From the NCBI GenBank assembly GCA_910588145.1, contig CAJUPO010000001.1, forward strand, positions 1 through 64,000: 64,000 nt of DNA. The letters run 5' to 3'. A program made the position numbers and the translations under genes. This stretch comes from an uncultured Oscillospiraceae bacterium (GTDB lineage Bacteria; Bacillota; Clostridia; Oscillospirales; Ruminococcaceae). Under the pieces are notes generated by a model. The model saw only the letters and a list, made by a program, of their open reading frames with translations. It was not told where the DNA came from and ran no database searches. Of this stretch, positions 1 to 7,932 are shown in pieces. How positions within the stretch are numbered: position 1 is the first letter of the stretch; each line of letters opens with the position of its first letter.

Positions 1-302
1 TAGTTTATTTTCGAATTACGAAGGATACAAGTTTACCTTCAATTAATGATATAAATGATATTGAATGCCTAAAAATGGGTTTAGGAGAAATAGAACCAGA
101 AATTATTTATGATTATCGAAGCAAATTGTTAAATACTTCAAAAAAAATAATACCAAAAAAACTCATTTATTTAGGCAATGTTGATGTTGTTTATCATAAT
201 CCTGAATATATACCAAAGTATGATGTCAGTTATGCGAGCTATGAATGGAAGCAGATAGAAGAAAAAATGATTAGTTTAAATGAACGATATAGTAAAAAGT
301 GA
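1..302 (+). pseudogene. 3' end of a DUF4259-like protein (first copy of a tandem pair; cut by window edge)
   Basis: An open frame enters from the window edge (first codon read at base 3) and stops at 300-302. Its about 99 residues align along their whole length with the C-terminal third of the intact gene at 474-1289: both share V-Y-F-R-I-T-K-D-T-S-L-P-S-I, a K-I-I-P-K-x-L-I-Y-L-G-N stretch and a Y-D-V-S-Y near the end. Bases 6-44 are identical to 1002-1040, so this is one member of a tandem duplication. The gene may be complete upstream of the window; it is entered as a fragment because only its 3' part is visible. Function unknown; the partner copy suggests a DUF4259-like, possibly immunity-type, protein. 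Confidence 0.6.
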
Positions 303-348
303 TATTTTAAGAAGAAGGCTACGTTATAAACCTTATTGATTAAGAATC

Positions 349-387
349 GGAGTAAAACAAACTGTAAAGTATGTTTTGCTCCTTTTT
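349..387 (+). terminator. Intrinsic terminator after the first DUF4259-like copy
   Basis: An 11-bp stem pairs GGAGTAAAACA (349-359) with TGTTTTGCTCC (372-382), with one G-U pair, followed by five T. It separates the two tandem copies, so the second has its own promoter. Confidence 0.8.
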
Positions 388-388
388 C

Positions 389-417
389 TTTACATAAAGT
401 TAAAAGTATGATACAAT
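389..417 (+). promoter_or_regulatory. Sigma-A-type promoter of the second DUF4259-like gene
   Basis: TTTACA (389-394) and TACAAT (412-417) are separated by 17 bp, directly after the terminator and about 55 bp before the ATG at 474. Confidence 0.6.
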
Positions 418-473
418 TAATTTCATAAAGAAAAATGAGTAAAAGAAGAAATATATGTAGGAGGTTAAAATAA

Positions 474-1289
474 ATGGGAACATGGGGACCAGGATTATAT
501 TCAGATGATGTAGCGTGCGATGTAAAAGAATATTATATGAATTGTCTTAGAGAAGAAATGAGCGGAGAAGAAGCAGAAGCCGCAACAGTGTCATATTTTA
601 AAGATGAACTATCTGACAGCGATGACGGACCGATAGTGGTATTATCATTAGCAGAAACAGCATGGCGTACAGGAAGATTATCAGAAGTACTGAAAAAGGC
701 TGCCATAGACATAATAGATAAAGGAGAAGGACTGGATAGATGGGAAGCAGAGGGAAAACAGCTATTAAAAAAGCGCCAGGCAGTATTAACAAAATTGAAG
801 GAAAAGCTATTATCCCCTCAGCCGCCGGAAAAGAAGGTATATAAGCATAGGATATATAAATGTGAGTGGAAAATAGGAGATGTATATGCATACCGATTTG
901 AAAGTGAAATAGCCAAGGAAAAAGGATATTATGGAAGGTATTTGCTAATTCAAAAGGTAGATGAGGGAAGTTGGTATCCAGGTCATGTTGTACCAATAGT
1001 ATATTTTCGAATTACGAAGGATACAAGTTTACCTTCAATTGACGATATAAAAAGTATTGAGTGCTTAAAAATTGGTTTGGGTGAAATAACTTCAAGTTAT
1101 GAATATAGAGGAAAAATATTAAATACTTCCAAAAAGATTATACCTAAAACGCTTATTTATTTAGGAAATTCAAATATCGTTCATCTTGTAGATGAATATA
1201 TTCCAGAGTATGATGTTAGTTATTCACGTTTCAATTGGAAACAAATGGAAGAAATAATAATTAGAAAATATGAAAGGTATATTAAATAA
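474..1289 (+). CDS. DUF4259-like protein, possible Rhs-associated immunity protein
   Basis: This 271-residue soluble protein starts M-G-T-W-G-P-G-L-Y-S-D-D, the form of opening seen in DUF4259 proteins, followed by an acidic helical region (about 20-110) and a lysine- and tyrosine-rich C-terminal half. No signal peptide or membrane segment is visible. AGGAGG (462-467) supports the ATG. It is the intact member of a tandem duplication whose first copy ends at 302. An Rhs core scrap starts 12 bp after its stop, and both copies are followed by the same short sequence (TGATATTTTAAGA). Repeated small genes beside Rhs C-terminal debris are typical of toxin/immunity loci, so immunity is a reasonable guess but not shown. 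The biochemical role of DUF4259 is not known. Confidence 0.6.
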   Translation: MGTWGPGLYSDDVACDVKEYYMNCLREEMSGEEAEAATVSYFKDELSDSDDGPIVVLSLAETAWRTGRLSEVLKKAAIDIIDKGEGLDRWEAEGKQLLKKRQAVLTKLKEKLLSPQPPEKKVYKHRIYKCEWKIGDVYAYRFESEIAKEKGYYGRYLLIQKVDEGSWYPGHVVPIVYFRITKDTSLPSIDDIKSIECLKIGLGEITSSYEYRGKILNTSKKIIPKTLIYLGNSNIVHLVDEYIPEYDVSYSRFNWKQMEEIIIRKYERYIK

Positions 1290-1300
1290 TGATATTTTAA

Positions 1301-1486
1301 GAGTATCGGCACCGTGACTCATTCGCCAGAAGAAGATCTGGTCCGCTTAGTTTAAATCTTTATACTTATTTTGCAAATAATCCAGTAAAATTTACTGATC
1401 TGTTTGGACATAATTATTATTTTTATGGTGAAGATCAAGCAGAAGCTAGAAATAAATATATAATAGCTTTTTTCTTTTTATATTAA
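1301..1486 (+). pseudogene. Rhs-repeat core/C-terminal remnant
   Basis: No start codon is present, but the frame opening at 1301 reads through S-L-N-L-Y-T-Y-F-A-N-N-P-V-K-F-T-D-L-F-G-H and stops at 1484-1486. This closely resembles the Rhs-associated core consensus (N-L-Y-x-Y-x-x-N-N-P-V-x-x-x-D-P-x-G-H) that marks the junction between an Rhs shell and its variable toxin tip. Upstream residues Y-R-H-R-D-S-F also recall the usual R-Y-Y-x-P segment. About 24 residues follow the core before the stop, too few for a toxin domain. There is no large Rhs frame upstream, so this is an orphan tip or decayed fragment left by recombination next to the DUF4259-like gene. Confidence 0.75.
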
Positions 1487-1541
1487 AAAAATAAAATTAA
1501 TGATATACATAAATAAATTAATGTTAATCGATAAAAATATA

Positions 1542-1571
1542 TTGACAAACGTTAAGCTTTTGTGATATAAT
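1542..1571 (+). promoter_or_regulatory. Sigma-A promoter of the DUF2975/HTH operon
   Basis: A consensus TTGACA (1542-1547) and TATAAT (1566-1571) are separated by 18 bp. Transcription should start near 1578, inside the inverted repeat at 1573-1598. Confidence 0.8.
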
Positions 1572-1572
1572 A

Positions 1573-1598
1573 ATATTGTCGGACCGGAAAGACAATAT
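1573..1598. promoter_or_regulatory. Inverted repeat at the transcription start of the DUF2975 operon (operator or leader hairpin)
   Basis: Perfect 8-bp arms ATATTGTC (1573-1580) and GACAATAT (1591-1598) surround a 10-bp spacer, GGACCGGAAA. The repeat begins 1 bp after the -10 box. The HTH protein encoded by the second gene is a natural candidate to bind it, which would give autoregulation. A 5' RNA hairpin is the other reading. Confidence 0.55.
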
Positions 1599-1622
1599 AT
1601 ATAATTTGGAGATGTGTACAAT

Positions 1623-2177
1623 ATGAAAAACTTAAACAAAATAACAAGAATAATAATGAAAGTCTTAGAAATTACACATTGGGTAGCCGCTGCTATAATG
1701 ACGGTAATAGTTATATGTTCAGTGGCAGTACCTCAGCATTTAAGAAATTTCATTGATAGATGTCCATTTGAAAATGAATCAGAAATTACAGCTTATGGTT
1801 TTGAAGTGACAATGTTTGATACTGACGGAAAATTAAACATGATGACGCTTTTTTTGTTTGGTATAGGTGCAGTGGTCATTTATTCCCTTATGGCAATGAT
1901 TTTTCGTAATCTATATTTAATACTAAAAAAATCAGAGGGAGCAACGCCGTTTCAGAAATGCAATGTCCGCATGTTAACGGAAATTGGTATTTTTTCTGTA
2001 TCTGTTCCGTTGGCAGGTTTATTTATGAGTACTGTTCTGCGCCTTGTTTTAGGTGTTAATTCTGTGGAAACAAGTATTTCCTGTGACGGATTTATTATGG
2101 GAATTATTGTTTTGTGTCTTACGCAGTTTTTTGTTCGTGGTGCTGAACTTGAAAAAGATGTAGACGGACTTCTGTAA
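1623..2177 (+). CDS. DUF2975 family membrane protein
   Basis: The 184-residue product has four hydrophobic segments (roughly residues 15-37, 73-94, 113-135 and 150-170), matching DUF2975, small integral membrane proteins of unknown role in Firmicutes. The ATG at 1623 is preferred over the in-frame GTG at 1614, because GGAG at 1608-1611 would be too close to the GTG. The family is characteristically paired with a small Cro/CI-type regulator, and such a gene follows 12 bp later. Regulation probably involves the promoter/inverted repeat directly upstream. The function of the pair is unknown; a membrane stress or signalling module is only a guess. Confidence 0.8.
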   Translation: MKNLNKITRIIMKVLEITHWVAAAIMTVIVICSVAVPQHLRNFIDRCPFENESEITAYGFEVTMFDTDGKLNMMTLFLFGIGAVVIYSLMAMIFRNLYLILKKSEGATPFQKCNVRMLTEIGIFSVSVPLAGLFMSTVLRLVLGVNSVETSISCDGFIMGIIVLCLTQFFVRGAELEKDVDGLL

Positions 2178-2189
2178 AGGGTTAAGCTT

Positions 2190-2399
2190 ATGGGAAAAAT
2201 AGTACTTCAATTAGACAGAATGATGGTTGAGAGGAAAATATCACTTAATGAGCTTGCAGAACGTGTAGGCATTTCTAATGTAAATTTGTCTAAAATAAAA
2301 AATAATAAGGTTACAGCCATAAGATTTTCTACCCTTGAAGCTATATGTGAGGTTCTTGATTGTGAAGCCGGAGATATTCTTAAATACCAGAAAGATTAA
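2190..2399 (+). CDS. Small Cro/CI (XRE, YozG-like) HTH regulator
   Basis: A 69-residue cytoplasmic protein made almost entirely of an XRE helix-turn-helix: L-x-x-M-x-x-x-x-I-S-L-N-E-L-A-E-R-V-G-I followed by S-N-V-N-L-S-K-I-K-N-N-K, then a helix ending in E-A-G-D-I-L. It resembles the YozG-type regulators that accompany DUF2975 proteins. It lies 12 bp after the DUF2975 stop and is probably co-transcribed from the promoter at 1542-1571. The inverted repeat at that promoter is its likely target (inference). There is no second domain for ligand sensing, so the signal may come through the membrane partner. Confidence 0.85.
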   Translation: MGKIVLQLDRMMVERKISLNELAERVGISNVNLSKIKNNKVTAIRFSTLEAICEVLDCEAGDILKYQKD

Positions 2400-2438
2400 T
2401 ATTATTATAAAAAATTAATAATATTTTTTAAAAAATCG

Positions 2439-2467
2439 TTGACAAACTGGTAAAAATAGGATATAAT
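2439..2467 (+). promoter_or_regulatory. Consensus sigma-A promoter of the first dockerin gene
   Basis: TTGACA (2439-2444) and TATAAT (2462-2467) with an ideal 17-bp spacer, both perfect matches. GGGAGG precedes the ATG at 2498. Strong constitutive transcription is expected. Confidence 0.85.
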
Positions 2468-2497
2468 TAACATATAAAATCAAGGGAGGAAATACAT

Positions 2498-2896
2498 ATG
2501 AAAAAAACTTTTAAAGCAATAACTGCTGTATTTTCAGCAGCATTAATGCTTAGCGGAACTTGTATCAGTGTAAGCGCCGAAAACGTTCAGCCCAGAGGAA
2601 ACTGGTATATGTATGGTGATGTTAATAATGACGGTTCTATTAATATTGCCGATGTTGTGCTAATCAACAAAGCGGTTCATATATTTGATGAACTGACCGG
2701 CGATGTTAAATTACCGGTTAACTATGCTGTTTCCAAACCGGCTGTTTATTTTCCGAGTGTTGAAACACCAGTTCCGCAGGCTGCTGATGTAGATGGGGAT
2801 GGTTTTATCACTACTGAAGACAGCGCCATGATTCAGAGGGCAATCGTACATTTAGATGATATTGGAAGATGCGGACAGCCTTTCTATGTAAATTAA
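2498..2896 (+). CDS. Secreted stand-alone dockerin protein
   Basis: The 132-residue preprotein has a Sec signal peptide (M-K-K-T-F-K-A, hydrophobic core, cleavage near V-S-A-E-N at about 28). The mature part is essentially a dockerin: a first calcium loop G-D-V-N-N-D-G-S-I-N-I-A-D-V (about 40-53) and a second A-D-V-D-G-D-G-F-I-T-T-E-D-S (about 95-108), each followed by a short helix. Dockerins bind cohesins to assemble cellulosome- or amylosome-like complexes outside the cell. The linker between the two loops is unusually long (about 35 residues, V/P-rich). There is no catalytic or carbohydrate-binding module, so it may be an adaptor, a competitor for cohesins, or act in other Ca2+-dependent surface binding. 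It has its own consensus promoter. Confidence 0.85.
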   Translation: MKKTFKAITAVFSAALMLSGTCISVSAENVQPRGNWYMYGDVNNDGSINIADVVLINKAVHIFDELTGDVKLPVNYAVSKPAVYFPSVETPVPQAADVDGDGFITTEDSAMIQRAIVHLDDIGRCGQPFYVN

Positions 2897-3058
2897 ACAA
2901 TTATTTAAGACGGATATGAGGGGACTTATATCCGTTTTTCATTAATTATATTTATAAATATTTAATTAACAAATGAGTTTTTATTAAATCCTACTTAAAA
3001 CTGGTATATAATAAATTTATAGCCATGTCTATATAAAAAATAAAAAGGAGAAATTTAT

Positions 3059-3697
3059 ATGAAAAGATTAAAAAAAGCCTTAGCCGTCATTACAACTGCT
3101 GCTATTACGGCAGTACCGTTTTGCAGTATGTTTTCTGCAAACGCCGCAGTAGAACAATATCATACTTACAGATTATATGCTGATTTAGAACCGGCATCAA
3201 GCCTGAAAAATCTTTATTTAGTTACAGTATATAAAAGAGGTTCGGTTTTTTTTGATGAACGTGTTAAAGGAAATGTGCCGGGAGAGTTAGGGGGGTCCGG
3301 AAGTGCAACCGATAATTGGATAACTCATGTTGATATTTTTACTGCGCCGTCTGATCTTGTTTCCGGAGGAAACTTATTCAGATGGGAAGCATATACTAAA
3401 TTAAATGACAAGCCTGAAAATATACTTCGTTTAAGCGGTTGTGATGCATATAATTCTGCAGAACAGAAAATATCATCTGATTTTATAAAAGTTCATGTTG
3501 TTAAAGTAGGGGACATAAATCAGGACGGAGCTGTGAACGGGGACGATGTAACGGCTTTGAGCGAGCATTTATTAGGTCTGAGAGAATTGACGGGTAATTC
3601 GCTTCGTTCAGCTGATACAGATAATGACGGCGTTGTGAATTATACGGATTATAGCATACTTATTAATTATGTCAGCGGAACATTAGGGCATTTTTAA
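3059..3697 (+). CDS. Secreted dockerin-containing protein of unknown function
   Basis: A 212-residue protein with a signal peptide (M-K-R-L-K-K-A then a hydrophobic core, cleavage near S-A-N-A-A at about 29), a central region of about 110 residues (30-145) that I do not recognise, and a C-terminal type I dockerin: G-D-I-N-Q-D-G-A-V-N-G-D-D-V (about 152-165) and A-D-T-D-N-D-G-V-V-N-Y-T-D-Y (about 187-200). The central part is probably beta-rich and might be a small binding module. The AAAAAGGAG site supports the ATG. It follows the stand-alone dockerin by 162 bp and ends at a strong terminator, so the two are separate transcripts or a loose pair. It is probably displayed on the surface through a cohesin. 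Confidence 0.8.
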   Translation: MKRLKKALAVITTAAITAVPFCSMFSANAAVEQYHTYRLYADLEPASSLKNLYLVTVYKRGSVFFDERVKGNVPGELGGSGSATDNWITHVDIFTAPSDLVSGGNLFRWEAYTKLNDKPENILRLSGCDAYNSAEQKISSDFIKVHVVKVGDINQDGAVNGDDVTALSEHLLGLRELTGNSLRSADTDNDGVVNYTDYSILINYVSGTLGHF

Positions 3698-3722
3698 TTA
3701 AAAATCAATTAATAAATAATAA

Positions 3723-3763
3723 AAAACCCATCCTTAGCGGCTTATTAAGGATGGGTTTTGTTT
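3723..3763 (+). terminator. Strong intrinsic terminator after the second dockerin gene
   Basis: A perfect 14-bp stem, AAAACCCATCCTTA (3723-3736) with TAAGGATGGGTTTT (3746-3759), and a 9-nt loop. The A- and T-rich flanks on both sides let it also serve the converging kinase gene. Confidence 0.9.
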
Positions 3764-3791
3764 ATTTAATTTAATAGTTGTTTTTATGTAC

Positions 3792-6700
3792 TTAATTCAA
3801 AAACTTGCTTAGTACCGCAACAAAATCGTCCATATTAAACGGTTTAGCAATATGTGCATTCATACCGTTTTTAAGTGCGGATTCTTTATCTTCTTCCAAG
3901 GCATTTGCAGTCATAGCGATAATAGGAAGTTTCTTTACATCGTTTCTCGGAAGATCACGTATAGTTCTCGTCGCTTCATAACCGTTCATAATCGGCATCT
4001 GGACATCCATTAAAATAACGTCATAGTAATTTTCTTCTGCTTTTTTCATCATTGCAACGGCGTCTGTTCCGTCTGGAACAGAATCAACGATAATTCCCAT
4101 TTCTGTTAGAATTTCCTCTGCAATTTCACGGTTTAACTCTATATCTTCTACAAGGAGGATTCTTTTTCCCTTAAAATCAGCAACAGTCCATGCTTCTTCT
4201 TCGTCCTCGTTTTCAACAAGACAGTTTGCAACGAGCAAAGCGGATTTGAGATCGGACATGAACAGAGGCTTTGCACAGAAAGCAGTAATTCCGACAGACC
4301 GAGCTTCTTCTTCCACATCAGACCAGTCATACGCTGTCAGTATAATAATAGGTACATCATCTCCGGCAACACTTCGGATTCTTCTTGCAGTTTCAATACC
4401 GCTCATTTCCGGCATATGCCAGTCAATAATGTAGGTATGGTACGAATCTCCCTCATTGTTAGCGCTTTTAGCTCTGTAAACTGCTTCTCTTCCTGACGTG
4501 GTCCATTCAGAGCGCATACCTACTTTTTTAAGCATTTTACTTACACTGTCACATGTATTGAAGTCATCGTCAACTACCAGAGCACGCATACCTTCAAGTT
4601 CTTTTATCTTTTCTTCATTTTTCTGAATATCCTGAAGCTTAAGTGTAAATTCAACAGTAAATTCGCTGCCCTTATCGACTTCACTTTTAACGCTGATGGT
4701 TCCATTCATCATTTCAACGATATTTTTAGTAATAGCCATACCAAGACCGGTTCCCTGGATTCCTGTTTTGGTAGTAGTCGCTTCACGTTCAAAAGGTTCA
4801 AATATATGCTGTACAAAATCCGGCGCCATACCTATACCATTATCCTTAATAATAAAGATATAGTCTCCGTATCCATGACGGAATGTCGGCTTCTGCATAA
4901 TTCTGAAAGTAATAGTTCCGCCGGCAGGAGTATATTTTACTGCATTGCTGAGCAGATTGATAAATATCTGATTAAGTTTTAGGGAATCGGCTATAACGTC
5001 TTCGTTAACGATTTCAAAAGTATCAATAAAAAGCTCAAGCTGTTTTGCCTTGACTTGCGGCTGAATAATATTTACAAGGTTATGCATAAGTTCAGAGATA
5101 TTGCATTCTTGTTCTTTAATTTGAACTTTTCCGCTTTCGATTCTGCTCATGTCAAGAATATCGTTTATAAGGCTCAGAAGGTGATTACTGGAGGAAAGAA
5201 CCTTTTGCAGACAATCCTTGACCTGATCTTTATTGTCTATATGGCTGAATGCGATTGTAGCGAATCCGATTATGGCATTCATAGGAGTGCGGATGTCATG
5301 GGACATATTTGAAAGGAAGATGGTTTTAGCCTTATTGGCATGCTGTGCCTGCATAAGTGCGTCTTGAAGAGCTTGGGTTTGTTCACGCTGTTCTCTTACC
5401 TGTTCGGTAATTTCCTTTGTTACGACCATAACCATTATGTCCTGAGTATCGTTATCCTGAGTCATAATAAATGACTGGCGGACGCATATGGTATTTCCTT
5501 CTGAATCATCGCTCCAGAAATCAACATTTACTTCTGCGTCACCGTTTTCGAAATGTTCCTTAAGATGTTCTAAGTCCATTTCAGTGCTGTAAATTTCCAT
5601 GGATTCTTCAAGAACATATTTTTTCCAGCGTTCAAACCATTCAGAGACCTTGCATGGATATTGCAGTCCAACGACTTCCAGCATTGATTTTGTTTTACCG
5701 TTAATATGATAAATAATATCGTCTTCGATAAGATCACGCGTAAGGTTAAAGTCGTATGTACAGATTGAATTTGAGGTGATAGCAATTCTGTACTGTCTTT
5801 CTTTACGGTTGGCAAGTGAGATCTCAGCCTGAATACGCAATTCCTTTTCCTTAACCTCCGTTGTGTTACGGCGTATGAACAGAACCTTTGCAGCTTTTCC
5901 GTCTTTACGTTCAAGGCAGATTATATTCATATGCTCCCATTCGGCATTGCCGTTTCGCATTATACGGTATTCATAGTGAACATTAGCGTCGTTATCCTTA
6001 AGATCTTCAATAATAACGTCCTTGTCTAACAGACTTGCATATTTCTCGCGGTCACTTTCTTCTATAAGGAAAGAGCAGAGGTAATCTGAAAAGGCGTTGT
6101 AACTTCCGCTGATAGCAAAATCATCACGTTCTGGTTTTGTTTGGGCAAGATACTGATATGTATCGGTTTCAAAGTCAACCATTACAAAGCGTGAGAAAAG
6201 GGTATTGATTCCGTTAATAATGTAACCCATTTCACGGTTTGCGTGTTCCAGTCTTTTCTTGGCACGTCTGGATTTTACAAACAGAACTATGAAGTAAATA
6301 ACAAAAAGTATGATCAAAACTACCTCGAGCATTATTCCGGGACGGTTTGCTCTTTCTATCATAGTCTGCGTAACATTTTTCGGAAACATTTGGACAAGAA
6401 CAAACTTGCTTTCCGGAAGATGCATTACACAAATGTTATCAGTTTTGCTTTGTTCTCCGCATATAAAGACACCCTCGCTGCCGTTTGCGAAAGCATCTTT
6501 TGCCTTTTGGCAGGTTGCTTCGTCCACCATTTTGTTAGATAAAAGTACATCAAACAGATTACCGTTATTTCTTATTTTGCTGGTGTCAGCAATTATAGTT
6601 TCATCAGGAAGACAAAGGAATACATCGGCATTTTCGCCGAAATATTTTGCAGAGATCATATTTTGGAGATATAATTCATCAGAATAAACGCCCCTGAGTA

Positions 6701-7187
6701 CTCCTATTATTTCATTTTTATACCGTACCGGAGAGTAAAAACTGATCATTGTTTCATTAGTGATCCTGGAATTAAAAATAACGGATATGCCGCTTTCGCC
6801 CTTCATGCCATTGATGTAGTAGTCACGGTCAGTTGCGTCTGAAGTGCGTCCGTCAGCCGTAATATTGACTCCATCGGCTGTAACGAATCTGAAAGCGTCA
6901 AAAATAGAATTTTCTTCCATTTGGCTGAGCGTTTCAGGATCAACATTCGGTTCGGATAAGCTCTCTCCAAGGAAGTATGAGTAGGTGTTAATGCGGTTAA
7001 GGGCATTTTCAAGCTCATGTTCAATATGAAACGAGGTTTGCCGTGCTGAATCTGCGGAATAATTCAGGTTTTGGGTTTTAATTCGCTTGCTGTTCTGCGC
7101 TGTGTACCAATAAAATAGTATAAAAATAGCAGCTAATATAATAACAACATATGTAATATGTTTTAATATCTTCTTTTTATCATTCAT
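3792..7187 (-). CDS. Hybrid sensor histidine kinase with two receiver domains
   Basis: A 1131-residue membrane kinase. Order: a membrane segment (about 10-30), an extracytoplasmic sensor region of about 240 residues that looks like a double Cache domain, a second membrane segment (about 285-305), two PAS-like regions, the phosphoacceptor helix with S-H-D-I-R-T-P-M-N (His near 630), an ATPase domain with N-L-L-S-N-A-V-K-Y, D-N-G-I-G-M and G-T-G-L-G-M, then two receivers with acceptor Asp in Y-I-I-D-W-H-M-P (about 915) and I-L-M-D-V-Q-M-P (about 1065). The start is at 7187 because GGAGG lies 9 nt upstream; an in-frame 26-codon extension has no ribosome site. No output regulator gene is adjacent, so the second receiver probably relays phosphate elsewhere or acts by protein contact. 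The ligand is unknown. Confidence 0.9.
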   Translation of the reverse strand: MNDKKKILKHITYVVIILAAIFILFYWYTAQNSKRIKTQNLNYSADSARQTSFHIEHELENALNRINTYSYFLGESLSEPNVDPETLSQMEENSIFDAFRFVTADGVNITADGRTSDATDRDYYINGMKGESGISVIFNSRITNETMISFYSPVRYKNEIIGVLRGVYSDELYLQNMISAKYFGENADVFLCLPDETIIADTSKIRNNGNLFDVLLSNKMVDEATCQKAKDAFANGSEGVFICGEQSKTDNICVMHLPESKFVLVQMFPKNVTQTMIERANRPGIMLEVVLIILFVIYFIVLFVKSRRAKKRLEHANREMGYIINGINTLFSRFVMVDFETDTYQYLAQTKPERDDFAISGSYNAFSDYLCSFLIEESDREKYASLLDKDVIIEDLKDNDANVHYEYRIMRNGNAEWEHMNIICLERKDGKAAKVLFIRRNTTEVKEKELRIQAEISLANRKERQYRIAITSNSICTYDFNLTRDLIEDDIIYHINGKTKSMLEVVGLQYPCKVSEWFERWKKYVLEESMEIYSTEMDLEHLKEHFENGDAEVNVDFWSDDSEGNTICVRQSFIMTQDNDTQDIMVMVVTKEITEQVREQREQTQALQDALMQAQHANKAKTIFLSNMSHDIRTPMNAIIGFATIAFSHIDNKDQVKDCLQKVLSSSNHLLSLINDILDMSRIESGKVQIKEQECNISELMHNLVNIIQPQVKAKQLELFIDTFEIVNEDVIADSLKLNQIFINLLSNAVKYTPAGGTITFRIMQKPTFRHGYGDYIFIIKDNGIGMAPDFVQHIFEPFEREATTTKTGIQGTGLGMAITKNIVEMMNGTISVKSEVDKGSEFTVEFTLKLQDIQKNEEKIKELEGMRALVVDDDFNTCDSVSKMLKKVGMRSEWTTSGREAVYRAKSANNEGDSYHTYIIDWHMPEMSGIETARRIRSVAGDDVPIIILTAYDWSDVEEEARSVGITAFCAKPLFMSDLKSALLVANCLVENEDEEEAWTVADFKGKRILLVEDIELNREIAEEILTEMGIIVDSVPDGTDAVAMMKKAEENYYDVILMDVQMPIMNGYEATRTIRDLPRNDVKKLPIIAMTANALEEDKESALKNGMNAHIAKPFNMDDFVAVLSKFLN

Positions 7188-7656
7188 CAGAGAACCCCTC
7201 CATAAATATTTTTTATATAATTGATGATGAATATTAATGTATTTTACTTTAAAAAACGCATACATTCATATCCGGGATCGCAGCTTAATATTTATGTATA
7301 ATCCTCCTTTAATGGAATTTGCTGTTTGCCGGATTTATTTATAAAAAACATATCTCCAAAAAATTGATATTGTCAATAATAATTATAACACATTTCAATT
7401 TTAAATTCAATATTATACCATTATTTATGTTTTTCAGCAGAAGAATTTTTATATATAAAAATTTGGTATTTATATGAAAATGTTTTATTTAAATCATATC
7501 GGAAAAATAAGAAAAAAATTACCTGAATATATAAAATCAGCAGTTGAAACTTAAGTTTTTATATGATATAATATTATGATATAAGGAAGTTTTACAGGCA
7601 GCTGCGTCCGTCTGGATTGCAGTTTAAAATTTTTCGACAGAACAGGAGTTTTTTTA
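7188..7656. other. Divergent intergenic region
   Basis: This 469-bp AT-rich gap lies between the divergent kinase and the small membrane protein gene. A possible minus-strand promoter reads TTGACA (7376-7371) with TATGTT 18 bp on, giving about 150 nt of kinase leader. The plus-strand promoter is listed separately. I see no further gene or structured RNA. Confidence 0.5.
7544..7572 (+). promoter_or_regulatory. Sigma-A promoter of the proBA-containing gene run
   Basis: TTGAAA (7544-7549) and TATAAT (7567-7572), 17 bp apart. It is the only clear promoter before a continuous plus-strand run extending through proB and proA to 12084. Confidence 0.7.
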
Positions 7657-7932
7657 ATGAATACAAATATTTTTCCGCTGCCGTTTTCGGCGCATCTGAT
7701 TTTTTCTATTTTCGCTTTTGTAATTTTTATGTTTCAGTTTATCAGGGTAAGGCGTCCTTATCAGCTGCTGATGGCGGCGGCAGTTCCGGCAACGCTTCTT
7801 ATTTATGTTAACGACAGTAAAGCCTGGTTTTATGGAATCGGCATTGCAGAAGCGATTTTTATCATTGCTTCTCTTGTTTCAGTTTTCATTTCAAGAAAAT
7901 CAAAAAAAGCTGACGCTGGAAATAAGGCATGA
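7657..7932 (+). CDS. Small three-helix membrane protein
   Basis: A 91-residue hydrophobic protein with three predicted helices (about 8-29, 36-51 and 57-79) and a basic C-terminus (S-R-K-S-K-K). It is preceded by an AGGAG site and overlaps the next gene by 4 bp (ATGA), so translation is probably coupled to the dehydrogenase. I do not recognise a family. The tight coupling to a soluble metabolic enzyme suggests co-expression rather than a known shared function. Confidence 0.65.
   Translation: MNTNIFPLPFSAHLIFSIFAFVIFMFQFIRVRRPYQLLMAAAVPATLLIYVNDSKAWFYGIGIAEAIFIIASLVSVFISRKSKKADAGNKA

Noticed and set aside
598..996. Long minus-strand hydrophobic frame inside the DUF4259-like gene
   Set aside because: It is fully antisense to a better-supported gene, with no ribosome site; hydrophobicity arises from the reverse of lysine/glutamate-rich codons.
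7188..7300. Longer N-terminus of the hybrid kinase (26 extra codons to 7265)
   Set aside because: No ribosome site before the upstream ATG, while GGAGG lies ideally before the ATG at 7187.
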